A stretch of 22,012 nucleotides of DNA from Promethearchaeota archaeon (GCA_016839425.1 JAEOUI010000172.1:1-22012), one strand, 5' to 3'; positions 1-7,640 are shown, numbered from the stretch's first letter. Made by a program: numbers and translations. Notes: generated by a model not told the origin, from the letters alone.

Positions 1-209
1 AATTTGCTAATGTTGACGATTACCTTATCTATCACATCGATACGGAGCATAAAAACGATTTAATACTAATTAACAACAATCAATATTACAAGAAAGTGAG
101 AAAATTTGATAAAATTTTCATAGCTTTAGTTCATAAATCAATTCCTTATCGCATAATTGAAAATATACCCCCACTTTTCGACTGGTATAACGAAAACTAC
201 TTGGATTAA
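1..209 (+). CDS. C-terminal part of an unidentified protein (5' end outside window)
   Basis: An open frame runs from the window edge (first full codon at 3) to TAA at 207-209, giving the last 68 residues of a protein. The visible part is rich in Ile, Tyr, Asn and Lys and ends in NENYLD. I recognise no motif, and the start and most of the protein are missing. The lack of stops over 68 codons in such AT-rich DNA and the ordinary amino-acid mix make coding likely. It is followed by the opposite-strand gene at 244-591, so the two converge. Confidence 0.6.
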   Translation, partial: FANVDDYLIYHIDTEHKNDLILINNNQYYKKVRKFDKIFIALVHKSIPYRIIENIPPLFDWYNENYLD

Positions 210-243
210 AAATATACTTTTTAGATCAACAGAAAGGAAGAAA

Positions 244-591
244 TTAAGCCTTTGAATTCAAAACTTTCTTTATTTCTTCTAAAAGTAAGGTTTTTTCGGC
301 AATAAACCAATGAAGTTCCGATTTAGGAGGATTTTCGTTGTAAATGACTTCTGCGACATCTCTTATCTCCTCCTGGGATGGCATCTTGACTTCTCCGTTT
401 ATATCGTCTCTTAAAAGCAAGATTAAATTATCCGTTTCTAAAGGTTCGATATCGAAACCGTTTTTTAAGTTCCGATTTATAATACAACACAGTTCTGCCA
501 AATACCACACCGATTTTTCATACGGTTCGTCGTTCTTGTATCGACGAAAAGCAAGTTTGGTTACTTCGTCCTTATCGATGTGTGGTGCCAT
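244..591 (-). CDS. Small hypothetical protein (115 aa)
   Basis: The protein is soluble, acidic to neutral and probably largely helical, with no signal peptide or membrane segment. A Cys-Cys pair occurs near residues 35-36 and there is a charged C-terminal helix (KTLLLEEIKKVL). I do not recognise a family. The ATG at 589-591 is the only convincing start and has no clear Shine-Dalgarno sequence, so it may be leaderless. An opposite-strand frame (344-610) overlaps it but has a much less protein-like composition. Function unknown. Confidence 0.6.
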   Translation of the reverse strand: MAPHIDKDEVTKLAFRRYKNDEPYEKSVWYLAELCCIINRNLKNGFDIEPLETDNLILLLRDDINGEVKMPSQEEIRDVAEVIYNENPPKSELHWFIAEKTLLLEEIKKVLNSKA

Positions 592-871
592 ATTATTGTT
601 AACGAATTAATATTTTTTGTATGTTTAAAAAAAAAGATAATTTAGTTTTTAATTATTTGTGTAGGCAAAGATTTATAAAGCAAGCAAGTAAATGGCACAA
701 AACTTCATTAAGAGAATTTTTTATTATTTAATATCGTATTTGTAGCATTATTCACATATTTATAATAAAATTATTTCTTTTTTTTACCTTAAAAAATATA
801 TAGTTTATAGTGAAAACAATATTAAATTCATTCAAATATTCTTAAATTAAAAATATAATGGTTGTTCAATC
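592..871. other. Intergenic spacer between divergent genes
   Basis: This is a very AT-rich spacer. TTTATAAA at 672-679 resembles an archaeal TATA box, but the only ORF after it is a 17-codon frame at 692-745, which I do not believe. I see no RNA gene or long repeat. Confidence 0.4.
791..810 (+). promoter_or_regulatory. Probable TATA-type promoter for the transglutaminase-like gene
   Basis: An A-rich run followed by ATATATAGTTTATAG lies about 65-80 bases upstream of the TTG start at 872. This fits an archaeal BRE/TATA element with a leader of about 45-50 nt. The assignment is by eye in an AT-rich background. Confidence 0.35.
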
Positions 872-1465
872 TTGGATTCGTACGATAATTTACCAGATGT
901 TGAACTAATACCTTCAGGTCCAATTTCAAGTTATTTCTTAAAATTAGGAATAAAAACATTCAAAAATGCCGGCAAATTCGTTCACGATATGGAATATGGC
1001 TACAACTCAAATAAAGACGATAAGATGATATTATTCAAGGAGAATAAAGGAACTTGCACTACAAAACACGCCGTTATAGCTGCACTGGCCAAGGAGTTAG
1101 ACATACCACTTCGTAAACACGTGGGAGTTTATCGATTTACTGAGGATGTTTCTAAAGGTGCGAATAATATAGTTGAAAAATACAACATCCCTTATATTCC
1201 ATTGACACATTGCTTTTTAGTATATAAAAATCATCGATTTGACCTCACGGAAGGAAATAATAATGGAAAAGAAACCACCATAGATGAATTCATATACGAG
1301 GAAGAAGTAGAACCATTCATCTCGCAAAAAGACGAATACTTACTATTAAAAAGAGTTCTAAAAGAAAAAATCGTTCCATCGAAAGAAATGGAAGGAATCA
1401 AGGAAAAATCGTTACTAAAAGCGAGATTAGAAGCAATAGATCTCTTGAAGAAAAAAATTAAATAA
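872..1465 (+). CDS. Transglutaminase-like superfamily protein
   Basis: This 197-residue soluble protein carries the core of the transglutaminase/papain-like fold. GTCTTKH (residues 60-66) places the candidate nucleophile at Cys62. PLTHCFLVYKNHRFDLTE (110-127) supplies the candidate His113 and Asp124 of the triad. Members hydrolyse or transfer acyl groups, usually on peptides; the substrate here is unknown. There is no signal peptide or membrane segment, so it is probably cytosolic. The start is TTG 872: an in-frame stop lies at 848-850, the nearby ATG at 858 is in another frame, and the next in-frame ATG (residue 40) would shorten the domain. The C-terminal 40 residues are a basic helix. It appears to be a single-gene unit. 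Confidence 0.75.
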   Translation: MDSYDNLPDVELIPSGPISSYFLKLGIKTFKNAGKFVHDMEYGYNSNKDDKMILFKENKGTCTTKHAVIAALAKELDIPLRKHVGVYRFTEDVSKGANNIVEKYNIPYIPLTHCFLVYKNHRFDLTEGNNNGKETTIDEFIYEEEVEPFISQKDEYLLLKRVLKEKIVPSKEMEGIKEKSLLKARLEAIDLLKKKIK

Positions 1466-1592
1466 TTTTTTATGAGCTAAAATATGATAGAATATTTGAA
1501 TTCATCACGATAATTTAAAATCACTTACCAAAAAAATTATTAAGAAACAAGAATTTTTAGCACTATAGAAATATTGATGAATAATAATCGAT

Positions 1593-1693
1593 GCCTCCGT
1601 GGCTTAGCGGTATAGAAGTTTCGTTACCTCAACGCTCTGTGAAACATCTGACTTGTAATCAGAAGGTCGGGGGTTCAAATCCCCCCGGGGGCT
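1593..1693 (+). tRNA. tRNA-Thr (anticodon UGU) with an apparent 26-nt intron near position 25/26
   Basis: Acceptor strands GCCTCCG (1593-1599) and CGGGGGC (1686-1692) pair, with discriminator T at 1693 and no encoded CCA. The T arm GGGGG-TTCAAAT-CCCCC is perfect. The anticodon arm TCTGA-CTTGTAA-TCAGA (1647-1663) gives anticodon UGU, hence Thr. The D arm is GCTT (1602-1605), then a 10-nt loop with GG. About 26 extra bases separate it from the anticodon stem. Removing 1619-1644 makes the D stem GCTT/AAGC fully Watson-Crick and leaves A26, so that is my preferred intron. Its ends, TTTC and GAAA, are complementary, and it contains a CGTT/AACG hairpin (1622-1634). I could not draw a perfect bulge-helix-bulge, so the borders are uncertain by one or two bases. 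Confidence 0.88.
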
Positions 1694-1708
1694 TTTTTCT
1701 TATTTTTA
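1693..1708 (+). terminator. T-rich terminator after tRNA-Thr
   Basis: TTTTTTCTTATTTTTA directly follows the acceptor stem. Oligo-T tracts of this kind end archaeal transcription. The first T is also the tRNA discriminator base. Confidence 0.5.
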
Positions 1709-1794
1709 TAAAATAATAGATGTTTATTTTTAAATGATTTATTTCATGAATATGTTTAAGTTCTAACTTTCTATAACCATATTAAAGTTAATGT

Positions 1795-1799
1795 GGTGA
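1795..1799 (+). promoter_or_regulatory. Shine-Dalgarno GGTGA that selects an AUA start
   Basis: GGTGA sits 6 nt before ATA at 1806. The second ABC ATPase gene has the same arrangement: GGTGA at 11609-11613, then 6 nt, then ATG 11620. Several other genes here use GTGAT. This makes the AUA start plausible in the absence of any in-frame ATG, GTG or TTG upstream of 1890. Confidence 0.5.
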
Positions 1800-1805
1800 A
1801 TCAAT

Positions 1806-3404
1806 ATAAATAAAATAAGTAGGGTCATTTTATGCATTATTGACGATATTAGGTCAAGTCATTTCTTCTCTTTCGTAGAAAAAGGTTTATTGCCTAATTT
1901 TGAAAAACTAATGGAAAACGGAATTTATTCAATGAATTGTTGCACGGATTTTCCCTCGGTCACATATCCCACCCATCCAACCATTCTCACAGGTACATAC
2001 GCAGGGGATTTTAGGAATGAGCCAAGCCATGGTGTGACCGGTTACCATTGGATGGACAGAGCTACATCACCACCCGAATTAAGAAATTATGGAGGCGTGG
2101 GTACAAATGAGTTTCTTCAGATCTATAAGTTAAATTCTGACTTGGGAAAGAACTGCCAAACTTGGTTAGAAATGATAGGAGAAGGCAATCGAGCAAGCAT
2201 CACACAACTTATTTCACGTGGGGCAAATTATGTGTTTCCAAAAAATAAGCTCCGGCTCGCATTGTACTACGAATTACTTACTCTTGGCTTTCTTCAGAAA
2301 AAGCACATAGCACGTTTAATGGCTTATGTAAATGGAATTGTGGTCCAAAAGCTCGTTGATACATTCAAGAACCCTAAAAAATACTTTAAAACAAAAGAAG
2401 CTCCGATTGGAAGCAATGTATGGTTTATGACGCCTGATATACTGATGCACACTTTCGGGTACGATAGTTATCTTTATAAACTAAATATAATGCTCATTGA
2501 TCGATTAATTGGATTTTTAATAAAAGAACTCGATAAACTCGGTTATCTAGACGATACTGTCATCGCAATTACTTCAGACCATGGTAACTATCGCGTGCAA
2601 GAAATTGGAAACATAACTCCTTTTTATATAAGTACGGGCTTGAATAATTACCACAAGCGAAAAAATCCTAAAGGGATGGTTAATATCACGGAGTTTGCAA
2701 GCGTTGGGCATTTTCACTTGAAAGGATCAAGTATGCAGGCTAAAAACGCTTATTGGCCTCGCCCAACCCTCAAGGAACTCCAGAATTTTGGGCCCAAAAA
2801 AAAAGATATGATAAAAGAACTCTTCAAACTTAAGGGCGCAGAATTAATGTATTATAGAGACGATGAAAATACCCATAAAAAAGGAAGGGTATATTTAAAG
2901 AGAAAAGATTCTGGTAACCACGAAGTTATTACAAATATTATAGAATATAAGGGTACTGGATCTCAATATCGAACAAAATATTTTAGCGAAGATGGAGATA
3001 AAGATGTTTTTGGATATCTCAACGATGATATGGCTGCGAGCTTGATGGATGGAAAATATCATTCAATCGACGAATGGTTGGAAAAAACTCATCATTTAGA
3101 TCATGCAATGTATCCTGACCTTATACCTCGTCATTTTAAAAACTCGAGGAGTGCTGATATTATCGTTAGCACGCTTGGTAAAATGCTATATAAAGTCTCA
3201 CATGGGAAGAAGGAGCGTGGGACCCATTATACACATGATATAGGGCTTCGAAAAAGCTCAATAGTGCCTCTCATAATTGCTGGTTCTCAAGAAGTTCCAA
3301 AAAAAAATATTCCCTTCTGTAAAACAACCGATATCGTTCCTACTTTGATAAAGATGCTCGGTAAGAAGTGTCATGAAAGCGTAGTTGGAAGATCGCTTTA
3401 TTAA
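1806..3404 (+). CDS. Alkaline-phosphatase-superfamily phosphodiesterase / nucleotide pyrophosphatase-like enzyme
   Basis: This is a 532-residue metal-dependent hydrolase of the type I phosphodiesterase/nucleotide pyrophosphatase group (PF01663-like). Numbered from ATA 1806, the two-metal site is visible: VILCIIDD (Asp13/14), nucleophile Thr53 in FPSVTYPTHP, TPDILMH (Asp211, His215), TSDHG (Asp258, His259) and GTHYTHD (His474). The C-terminal DIVPTLIKMLGKK and GRSLY are usual in sulfatase and phosphodiesterase relatives. A first ATG/GTG/TTG start would be TTG 1890, which would lose the metal-binding Asp, so I choose ATA 1806. A 215-residue region between His259 and His474 probably forms a substrate-binding insert. 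There is no signal peptide. The substrate is unknown; release of phosphate from phosphodiesters would suit the phosphate genes downstream, but that is inference. Confidence 0.82.
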   Translation: MNKISRVILCIIDDIRSSHFFSFVEKGLLPNFEKLMENGIYSMNCCTDFPSVTYPTHPTILTGTYAGDFRNEPSHGVTGYHWMDRATSPPELRNYGGVGTNEFLQIYKLNSDLGKNCQTWLEMIGEGNRASITQLISRGANYVFPKNKLRLALYYELLTLGFLQKKHIARLMAYVNGIVVQKLVDTFKNPKKYFKTKEAPIGSNVWFMTPDILMHTFGYDSYLYKLNIMLIDRLIGFLIKELDKLGYLDDTVIAITSDHGNYRVQEIGNITPFYISTGLNNYHKRKNPKGMVNITEFASVGHFHLKGSSMQAKNAYWPRPTLKELQNFGPKKKDMIKELFKLKGAELMYYRDDENTHKKGRVYLKRKDSGNHEVITNIIEYKGTGSQYRTKYFSEDGDKDVFGYLNDDMAASLMDGKYHSIDEWLEKTHHLDHAMYPDLIPRHFKNSRSADIIVSTLGKMLYKVSHGKKERGTHYTHDIGLRKSSIVPLIIAGSQEVPKKNIPFCKTTDIVPTLIKMLGKKCHESVVGRSLY

Positions 3405-3550
3405 AATTCTTATTTTTCCAATTCTTTTCTGAAAAGCTGATTTTCATTGCTCTATACTTATTCATTATAATATATAGAATATAATATCATCAAAAATCAT
3501 CACAAAAAAGTTGGTATATTAATTCTATACTCGAAATTCTCTTAAGCAAT

Positions 3551-3578
3551 GTTTTTATATATATATATAATATATAGT
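3551..3578 (+). promoter_or_regulatory. TATA-rich promoter of the phoU-like gene
   Basis: A long alternating TATATA tract lies about 40-65 nt before ATG 3617 in an otherwise gene-free spacer (3405-3616). It is the obvious place for TBP/TFB binding and for initiation near 3595-3605. Confidence 0.45.
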
Positions 3579-3616
3579 TTGAAAATTATGTATATATTTT
3601 GATCTTGGTTATATCG

Positions 3617-4615
3617 ATGGAAACAAGGAAAGTCCAACAGACAGGTGGATCTTCATTTATCGTAAGCCTCCCTAAAGAATGGATTAAAAAACGTTCTATC
3701 AAGAAAAACGACCTTTTAGGGATTATTACTCAACCTGACGGTAATTTGCTAGTAACTCCCCAAGTAGATCCCCATAGCGTGGAAAGAAAAAAAGAAATAG
3801 ATTTTGATGAGGTCAAGGATAACGATTTTTTATTTAGATTGCTAATTGGAGCCTATATTATGGGTTATTCAAAACTAGTCATTAAATCAAGCAGAAAGAT
3901 TGAATCAAAAACAAGAGAAAAGATCATATATTTTTCTCAAATAGTTATTGGTCCGGAAATAATTGAAGAAACAGCAAATCAGATAACTTTAAAGGATCTT
4001 TTAAATCCCAACGAAATGCCATTCCATAAAACAATCAAGCGAATGTATATAATTGCTGAAAACATGCATTTGGATGCAATTAAGGCTTTAAAAACTAATA
4101 ATCAAGAACTGGCAGAAGATATTGCGAAGCGCGACGACGACATAGATAGATTACAATGGTTAATCGCACGACAAACAAATATCGTATTGCGAGATATAAT
4201 GCTTTCTCAAAAAATGGGTGTTTCCTTAGAAGAAGCACATTTTTATCATCTCATTGGTAGGCTTTTAGAACGAATTGCTGATCACGGAGTAAATTTAGCG
4301 AAAAATGTGAAAAATTTGATAAAATTTCAAATAGATGAGAAAACCATTGATGAGATATCTCGTGCGAGCGAGATTTCCATGAGACTATTAAACAATAGCT
4401 TGGACGCGTTACTCCAAAAGAATATAAATATGTCAAATCAAAATATAGAATCTGTAAAAGAATTAAACGCAGCATGCGAAGAAATAAATCATTTATCAAA
4501 TAACGGAAATTTGCACCTAACCATTGCTCTAAGTTATGCCATTGAAAGCATCAGGAGAGCAGGTGAATATTCTTCTGATATTACTGAGCTTATCATTGAT
4601 TATTTGATGAATTAA
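3617..4615 (+). CDS. PhoU-family phosphate regulator with N-terminal AbrB DNA-binding domain
   Basis: This is a 332-residue protein. Residues 1-48 form a SpoVT/AbrB swapped-hairpin DNA-binding domain: METRKVQQTGGSSFIVSLPK, then EWIKKRSIKKND. The rest is PhoU-like helical bundle, with a first repeat around 130-190 and a second around 240-325, including GEYSSDITELI near the C-terminus. In archaea such fusions are taken to be phosphate-responsive transcription factors that may also contact the transporter. An upstream TTG (3599) would add six residues, but the family starts at the METRKVQ ATG, so I use 3617. It heads the phosphate cluster and is likely to control the genes that follow. Confidence 0.88.
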   Translation: METRKVQQTGGSSFIVSLPKEWIKKRSIKKNDLLGIITQPDGNLLVTPQVDPHSVERKKEIDFDEVKDNDFLFRLLIGAYIMGYSKLVIKSSRKIESKTREKIIYFSQIVIGPEIIEETANQITLKDLLNPNEMPFHKTIKRMYIIAENMHLDAIKALKTNNQELAEDIAKRDDDIDRLQWLIARQTNIVLRDIMLSQKMGVSLEEAHFYHLIGRLLERIADHGVNLAKNVKNLIKFQIDEKTIDEISRASEISMRLLNNSLDALLQKNINMSNQNIESVKELNAACEEINHLSNNGNLHLTIALSYAIESIRRAGEYSSDITELIIDYLMN

Positions 4616-4793
4616 AGCTATTTTTATTTTAAATTGTATTTTCTATGAAGAATAAGTAAACCTATAATAATTTAAAGCATATAATTTTTAAAAATATATA
4701 TAACTATCATATTTCCTAATGATTTTTGAGCATGAATTTAATGCGATAATAATTAAGTAAAAAAAAATAAATCCTATTATCGTGATATATAGT
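4616..4793. other. Spacer with T-rich terminator and TATA promoter
   Basis: T-rich sequence right after the phoU-like stop (about 4619-4645) may end that transcript. TTTTTAAAAATATATATAA at 4685-4703 is a good TATA candidate for the PiT operon, leaving a leader of roughly 65 nt before 4794. Confidence 0.4.
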
Positions 4794-5462
4794 ATGACAT
4801 TGCCCAATTCAGAGAAAGAGCTGAAAAAATTAAATATTGACGAATTAACTCACATTTTTATGGAGAGCATTCACGATCAAAATATAAAGCTCATGCAAGG
4901 AATCGAATGGTTAATTCAAGAAGATTTCGATAATTTCGTCTTAAGTTTACAGGAAGTAATTCAAACGGCGAAAGAGGAGGAAATCAAGAAGACTTTCGAA
5001 TCCAGACTTTTTAAATCAAAAAAATCATCATTTACCAAAGCAGATAGGCTCAAATTATTTTCTAAAATTAACGAAATTAAGGATATAGGTGAATTTGTTG
5101 CCCATAGATTGCTTTTGTATAAAGTAATATTTCCCGATGAAGAATTTAAGAATGGCATTACACTTATTAATAATTCTTTAAAGGATTTATCCAATAAAAT
5201 AACAAGCGCAGTAAAATTCGTGAGTACTGATCTTGAAAAAGCATATGAAATTTGCGAAAGTATCAAAGAGGAACGAAGAAAAATGCGTAAAATTGAATGG
5301 AATCTCTTGGATCGACTATGGAATTATGATATGGATTATTTAAGTCGTACATATCTCTATTTAAAAGAACTAATAGAAGATATTATGATGATGGCGGATC
5401 ATATCAAAAATTTCTCTGAATACATTCAATTCTTGTCGACTAAATATCTAATTTTTAAATAA
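4794..5462 (+). CDS. DUF47 / PhoU-like protein, PiT-associated (divergent copy)
   Basis: This is a 222-residue all-helical soluble protein. DRLKLFSKINEIKDIGEFVAHRLL (about residues 83-106) and MADHIKNFSEYI near the C-terminus match the two halves of the DUF47 (TIGR00153-like) PhoU fold, in which acidic ExxxD-type helices bind metal. It is clearly more diverged than the copies at 6556 and 12881. Such proteins are encoded beside PiT permeases and are thought to regulate them. GTG 4782 is an alternative start, but GTGAT there looks like the Shine-Dalgarno sequence for ATG 4794. It lies 18 nt before the PiT gene, so they are probably co-transcribed. Confidence 0.75.
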   Translation: MTLPNSEKELKKLNIDELTHIFMESIHDQNIKLMQGIEWLIQEDFDNFVLSLQEVIQTAKEEEIKKTFESRLFKSKKSSFTKADRLKLFSKINEIKDIGEFVAHRLLLYKVIFPDEEFKNGITLINNSLKDLSNKITSAVKFVSTDLEKAYEICESIKEERRKMRKIEWNLLDRLWNYDMDYLSRTYLYLKELIEDIMMMADHIKNFSEYIQFLSTKYLIFK

Positions 5463-5480
5463 ATCTATTGGTAGCTTTTT

Positions 5481-6503
5481 ATGGAAGAGTTAAGTCATTA
5501 TATTGTTATTGCATTAATTCTACTTGCGCTCTTCCTATCGTTCTCTATTGGTGCTAACGACGAGACGCCAGCACCTCTGGCTGCGGCAGGTACGATAAAA
5601 TTTAAAAATGTGCTTATTTTAGGGGGTATAGGTTTGGCAATTGGCACGATCTTTCTCTCAGAAGAAGTTGCCAGCACGGTAGGAAAAAAGTTCGTAGGAG
5701 AAGACGTTACATACTCCATATACATGTTATTAAGCGTGTTGATAAGTGCAATTATCTGGTTAATAATCGGAAGTTTTTCAGGGATACCTTTATCGTCGAC
5801 ACATTCGTTATTTGGGTCGATTTTTGGTGTGATTATTGTTTTCATATCATTCCAGAACATAAATATAGCAGGTGCGTTTAATTGGGATGTTATGATTTCA
5901 ATTGGCGTTGGGTGGCTCCTAAGTCCTGTAATCGGATTTATTTTAACTTATATATTTTATAAATTCCTAGCAAAGTACCTTTTAAATAAGTTCAAAGGTT
6001 TAAATTCAATAGAAAAATCTGAAACCACATTCTCGTGGGCATTATTGATTGCCGTGTTTGGAGTGTCAATATATACAGGTGCAAATTCCGCAGAAGCACT
6101 TGGAATAATATATGCATTATACGATAGTGCTTACTTGAGTGAAGGTGCATATTGGTTCTGGAAAGTATTTCTTGGAATTTTCGCTCTTTTGGGAATATAC
6201 ATCGCAGGTCGATTTGTTATCAAAAACTTAGCGAGCCAAACAACCGATGCGCGTCCAAGTGAAGGATTTATACTTCAACTTGCAACTTTTATCGTGTTGT
6301 TTATAGTAACGCCATTAGGAATACCAATAAGTCATAGTCATGTGATCGTGTTCTGTATAATTGGTTTAAATGTAGCAAAAAAGCAGGAAGTGGATTATAG
6401 AGGGATTGGAAAAATGGCCCTATACTGGTTATTAACTCTTCCAATCTCTGCATTTGTAGGTGGTATAATATATTTAGGATTTTATATGAGTGGACTTCTC
6501 TAA
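5481..6503 (+). CDS. PiT-family inorganic phosphate permease, with atypical second signature
   Basis: This is a 340-residue polytopic protein with about ten predicted membrane segments and internal duplication, as in PiT cation/phosphate symporters. The first repeat has the signature GANDETPAP (residues 24-32) and PLSSTHS (103-109). The second repeat has GANSAEALG (200-208) where GxND is expected, and PISHSHV (282-288) in place of P-x-S-x-TH. The first half therefore keeps the ion and phosphate ligands, whereas the second has lost the Asp. The substrate is most likely phosphate, given the flanking DUF47 genes and PhoU, but sulfate carriers also belong to this family. A GGTAG lies upstream of ATG 5481. 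Confidence 0.85.
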   Translation: MEELSHYIVIALILLALFLSFSIGANDETPAPLAAAGTIKFKNVLILGGIGLAIGTIFLSEEVASTVGKKFVGEDVTYSIYMLLSVLISAIIWLIIGSFSGIPLSSTHSLFGSIFGVIIVFISFQNINIAGAFNWDVMISIGVGWLLSPVIGFILTYIFYKFLAKYLLNKFKGLNSIEKSETTFSWALLIAVFGVSIYTGANSAEALGIIYALYDSAYLSEGAYWFWKVFLGIFALLGIYIAGRFVIKNLASQTTDARPSEGFILQLATFIVLFIVTPLGIPISHSHVIVFCIIGLNVAKKQEVDYRGIGKMALYWLLTLPISAFVGGIIYLGFYMSGLL

Positions 6504-6555
6504 ATAAATATTTAAGGTAAAAAAATATAGGAATTATAGAAAAGGATGTGATAAT

Positions 6556-7239
6556 ATGGGCTCATTAATAGAATATTTTAAAAAAAAGACCGCAACAACT
6601 GTTTTAGAACAAGCAATTAAACACGCTCAAAAAGTGCAGGAATGCGTGTTTAAATTAGACGAGGGTATGGTTTTATTATTAAAAACGAAAGATCTCGAGA
6701 AATGTCATGATATTTTTCACGAAGTGGATGTTTTTGAAGGGGAGGCGGATAACATTCGGAGAGAAATATTAACAGGCATATCAAAAGGTGAGTTAAATCC
6801 GAGTGTCAGGATTGATTTATCGCACTTGATAAAAAGATTGGACGATGTGGCAAATTGCGCAACGGGAGTAGCAAGAAGAATAGCAACGATTCCAATTAAA
6901 TTCTGGGAGCAAAGTAGCGACGAAACGATTACACTAATTGAAACGATGATGAACACGACTGTAAAATGTGCTGAGTACTTGGATAAAATCGTGATTAATT
7001 TGTTAGGCGACCGTCAACAGGTAAAATCGTTTGCTAAAGAAATCAATCTTCTTGAACACGAGATAGACTTGTTAAACATCAAGCTAAGAAAAAGCTTACA
7101 AGAAACATCTTATAATGTAAATCCTTTTACGATTTTTACATTTGGAAACACTATGGATATAATGGAAGCAATTTCTGATTCGATTGAAATTGTAGCTGAC
7201 TATATAATGCAATTATTAACAAGTTCTAATGTTCTTTAA
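6556..7239 (+). CDS. DUF47 (TIGR00153-type) PhoU-like regulator, PiT-associated
   Basis: This 227-residue helical protein is a textbook DUF47 member. Key stretches are EGEADNIRREIL (residues 61-72), DLSHLIKRLDDVAN (87-100) and AISDSIEIVADYI near the C-terminus. Its first 100 residues align without gaps to the product at 12881-13585, so they are paralogs. It follows the PiT gene by 52 nt and has a strong Shine-Dalgarno sequence (GGATGTGAT, 6544-6552) just before ATG 6556. It probably binds or gates the PiT carrier from the cytosolic side, or modulates its activity with phosphate supply; that role comes from the family's genomic association. Confidence 0.85.
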   Translation: MGSLIEYFKKKTATTVLEQAIKHAQKVQECVFKLDEGMVLLLKTKDLEKCHDIFHEVDVFEGEADNIRREILTGISKGELNPSVRIDLSHLIKRLDDVANCATGVARRIATIPIKFWEQSSDETITLIETMMNTTVKCAEYLDKIVINLLGDRQQVKSFAKEINLLEHEIDLLNIKLRKSLQETSYNVNPFTIFTFGNTMDIMEAISDSIEIVADYIMQLLTSSNVL

Positions 7240-7537
7240 GAAAAAATTGAAATTTATTTCTTCTTCATAAATGCTTATTCTAATTATTTATTTAGTTATT
7301 TATAAAATTTGATGATGTATTAAAAATTGAATTAAGAAATTATATGAATATTAAGAATATAACCTTCTTAACTGAAGGTATTTGAATTCAATGAACTCAT
7401 TGTTAAAAAATATTCCATATATATTCTCTATAGTTCTCTATATTCTATAGACCATGATATAATAAACCATTTAGTCTTATTTAATCTTAAAAGTTGAAAA
7501 AAGCTAAATCATCAACAAGTAAAACTAAATGATTATT
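7240..7537. promoter_or_regulatory. Regulatory spacer upstream of the ABC-transporter operon
   Basis: A 300-bp gene-free, AT-rich spacer. It holds a TATA candidate, TTTATAAAA at 7299-7307; an inverted repeat ACCTTC-N6-GAAGGT (7362-7379); the palindrome TTGAATTCAA (7382-7391); and a 10-nt-spaced series TTCTCTATAG, TTCTCTATA, TTCTATAG (7424-7450). A further TATA-like GATATAATAA lies at 7456-7465. Which one drives the operon cannot be told by eye. The repeats could be operators for the AbrB-PhoU protein or another regulator (inference). Confidence 0.4.
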
Positions 7538-7636
7538 ATGAAAAAGGTTGTAATGTATTTACTTGTCATATTTATTGGTATCGTTTGTGGTGTAATCTTT
7601 AGCTTAGTTGATAATTACATAAGCATATTTATTTAA
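7538..7636 (+). CDS. 32-residue single-span membrane peptide heading the ABC operon
   Basis: ATG 7538 to TAA 7634-7636 encodes two lysines, one strongly hydrophobic helix (about residues 4-23) and a short tail DNYISIFI. The stop is only 4 nt before the ATG of the solute-binding protein, so translation of the two is probably coupled. It could be a small transporter subunit, a leader peptide, or the relic of a duplicated signal-anchor: the neighbour's N-terminus has a similar lysine-then-hydrophobic pattern. No family recognised. Confidence 0.5.
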   Translation: MKKVVMYLLVIFIGIVCGVIFSLVDNYISIFI

Positions 7637-7640
7637 TATT

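Noticed and set aside
344..610. 88-codon forward ORF opposite the 115-residue gene
   Set aside because: Serine-, phenylalanine- and leucine-rich composition typical of an antisense shadow; the reverse-strand product is more protein-like.
692..745. 17-codon ORF after a TATA-like TTTATAAA
   Set aside because: Too short, TATA-to-start distance too small for a leaderless start, and no ribosome-binding site.
1791..1808. ATG-TGG-TGA in frame before the phosphodiesterase, suggesting UGA read-through or selenocysteine
   Set aside because: UGA ends other genes here (10459-10461, 12841-12843), no SECIS-like hairpin was seen, and GGTGA followed by ATA 1806 explains the start better.
3554..3598. TATATA tracts as a simple repeat of interest
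   Set aside because: Position before the phoU-like gene and the very AT-rich background make a promoter the simpler reading.
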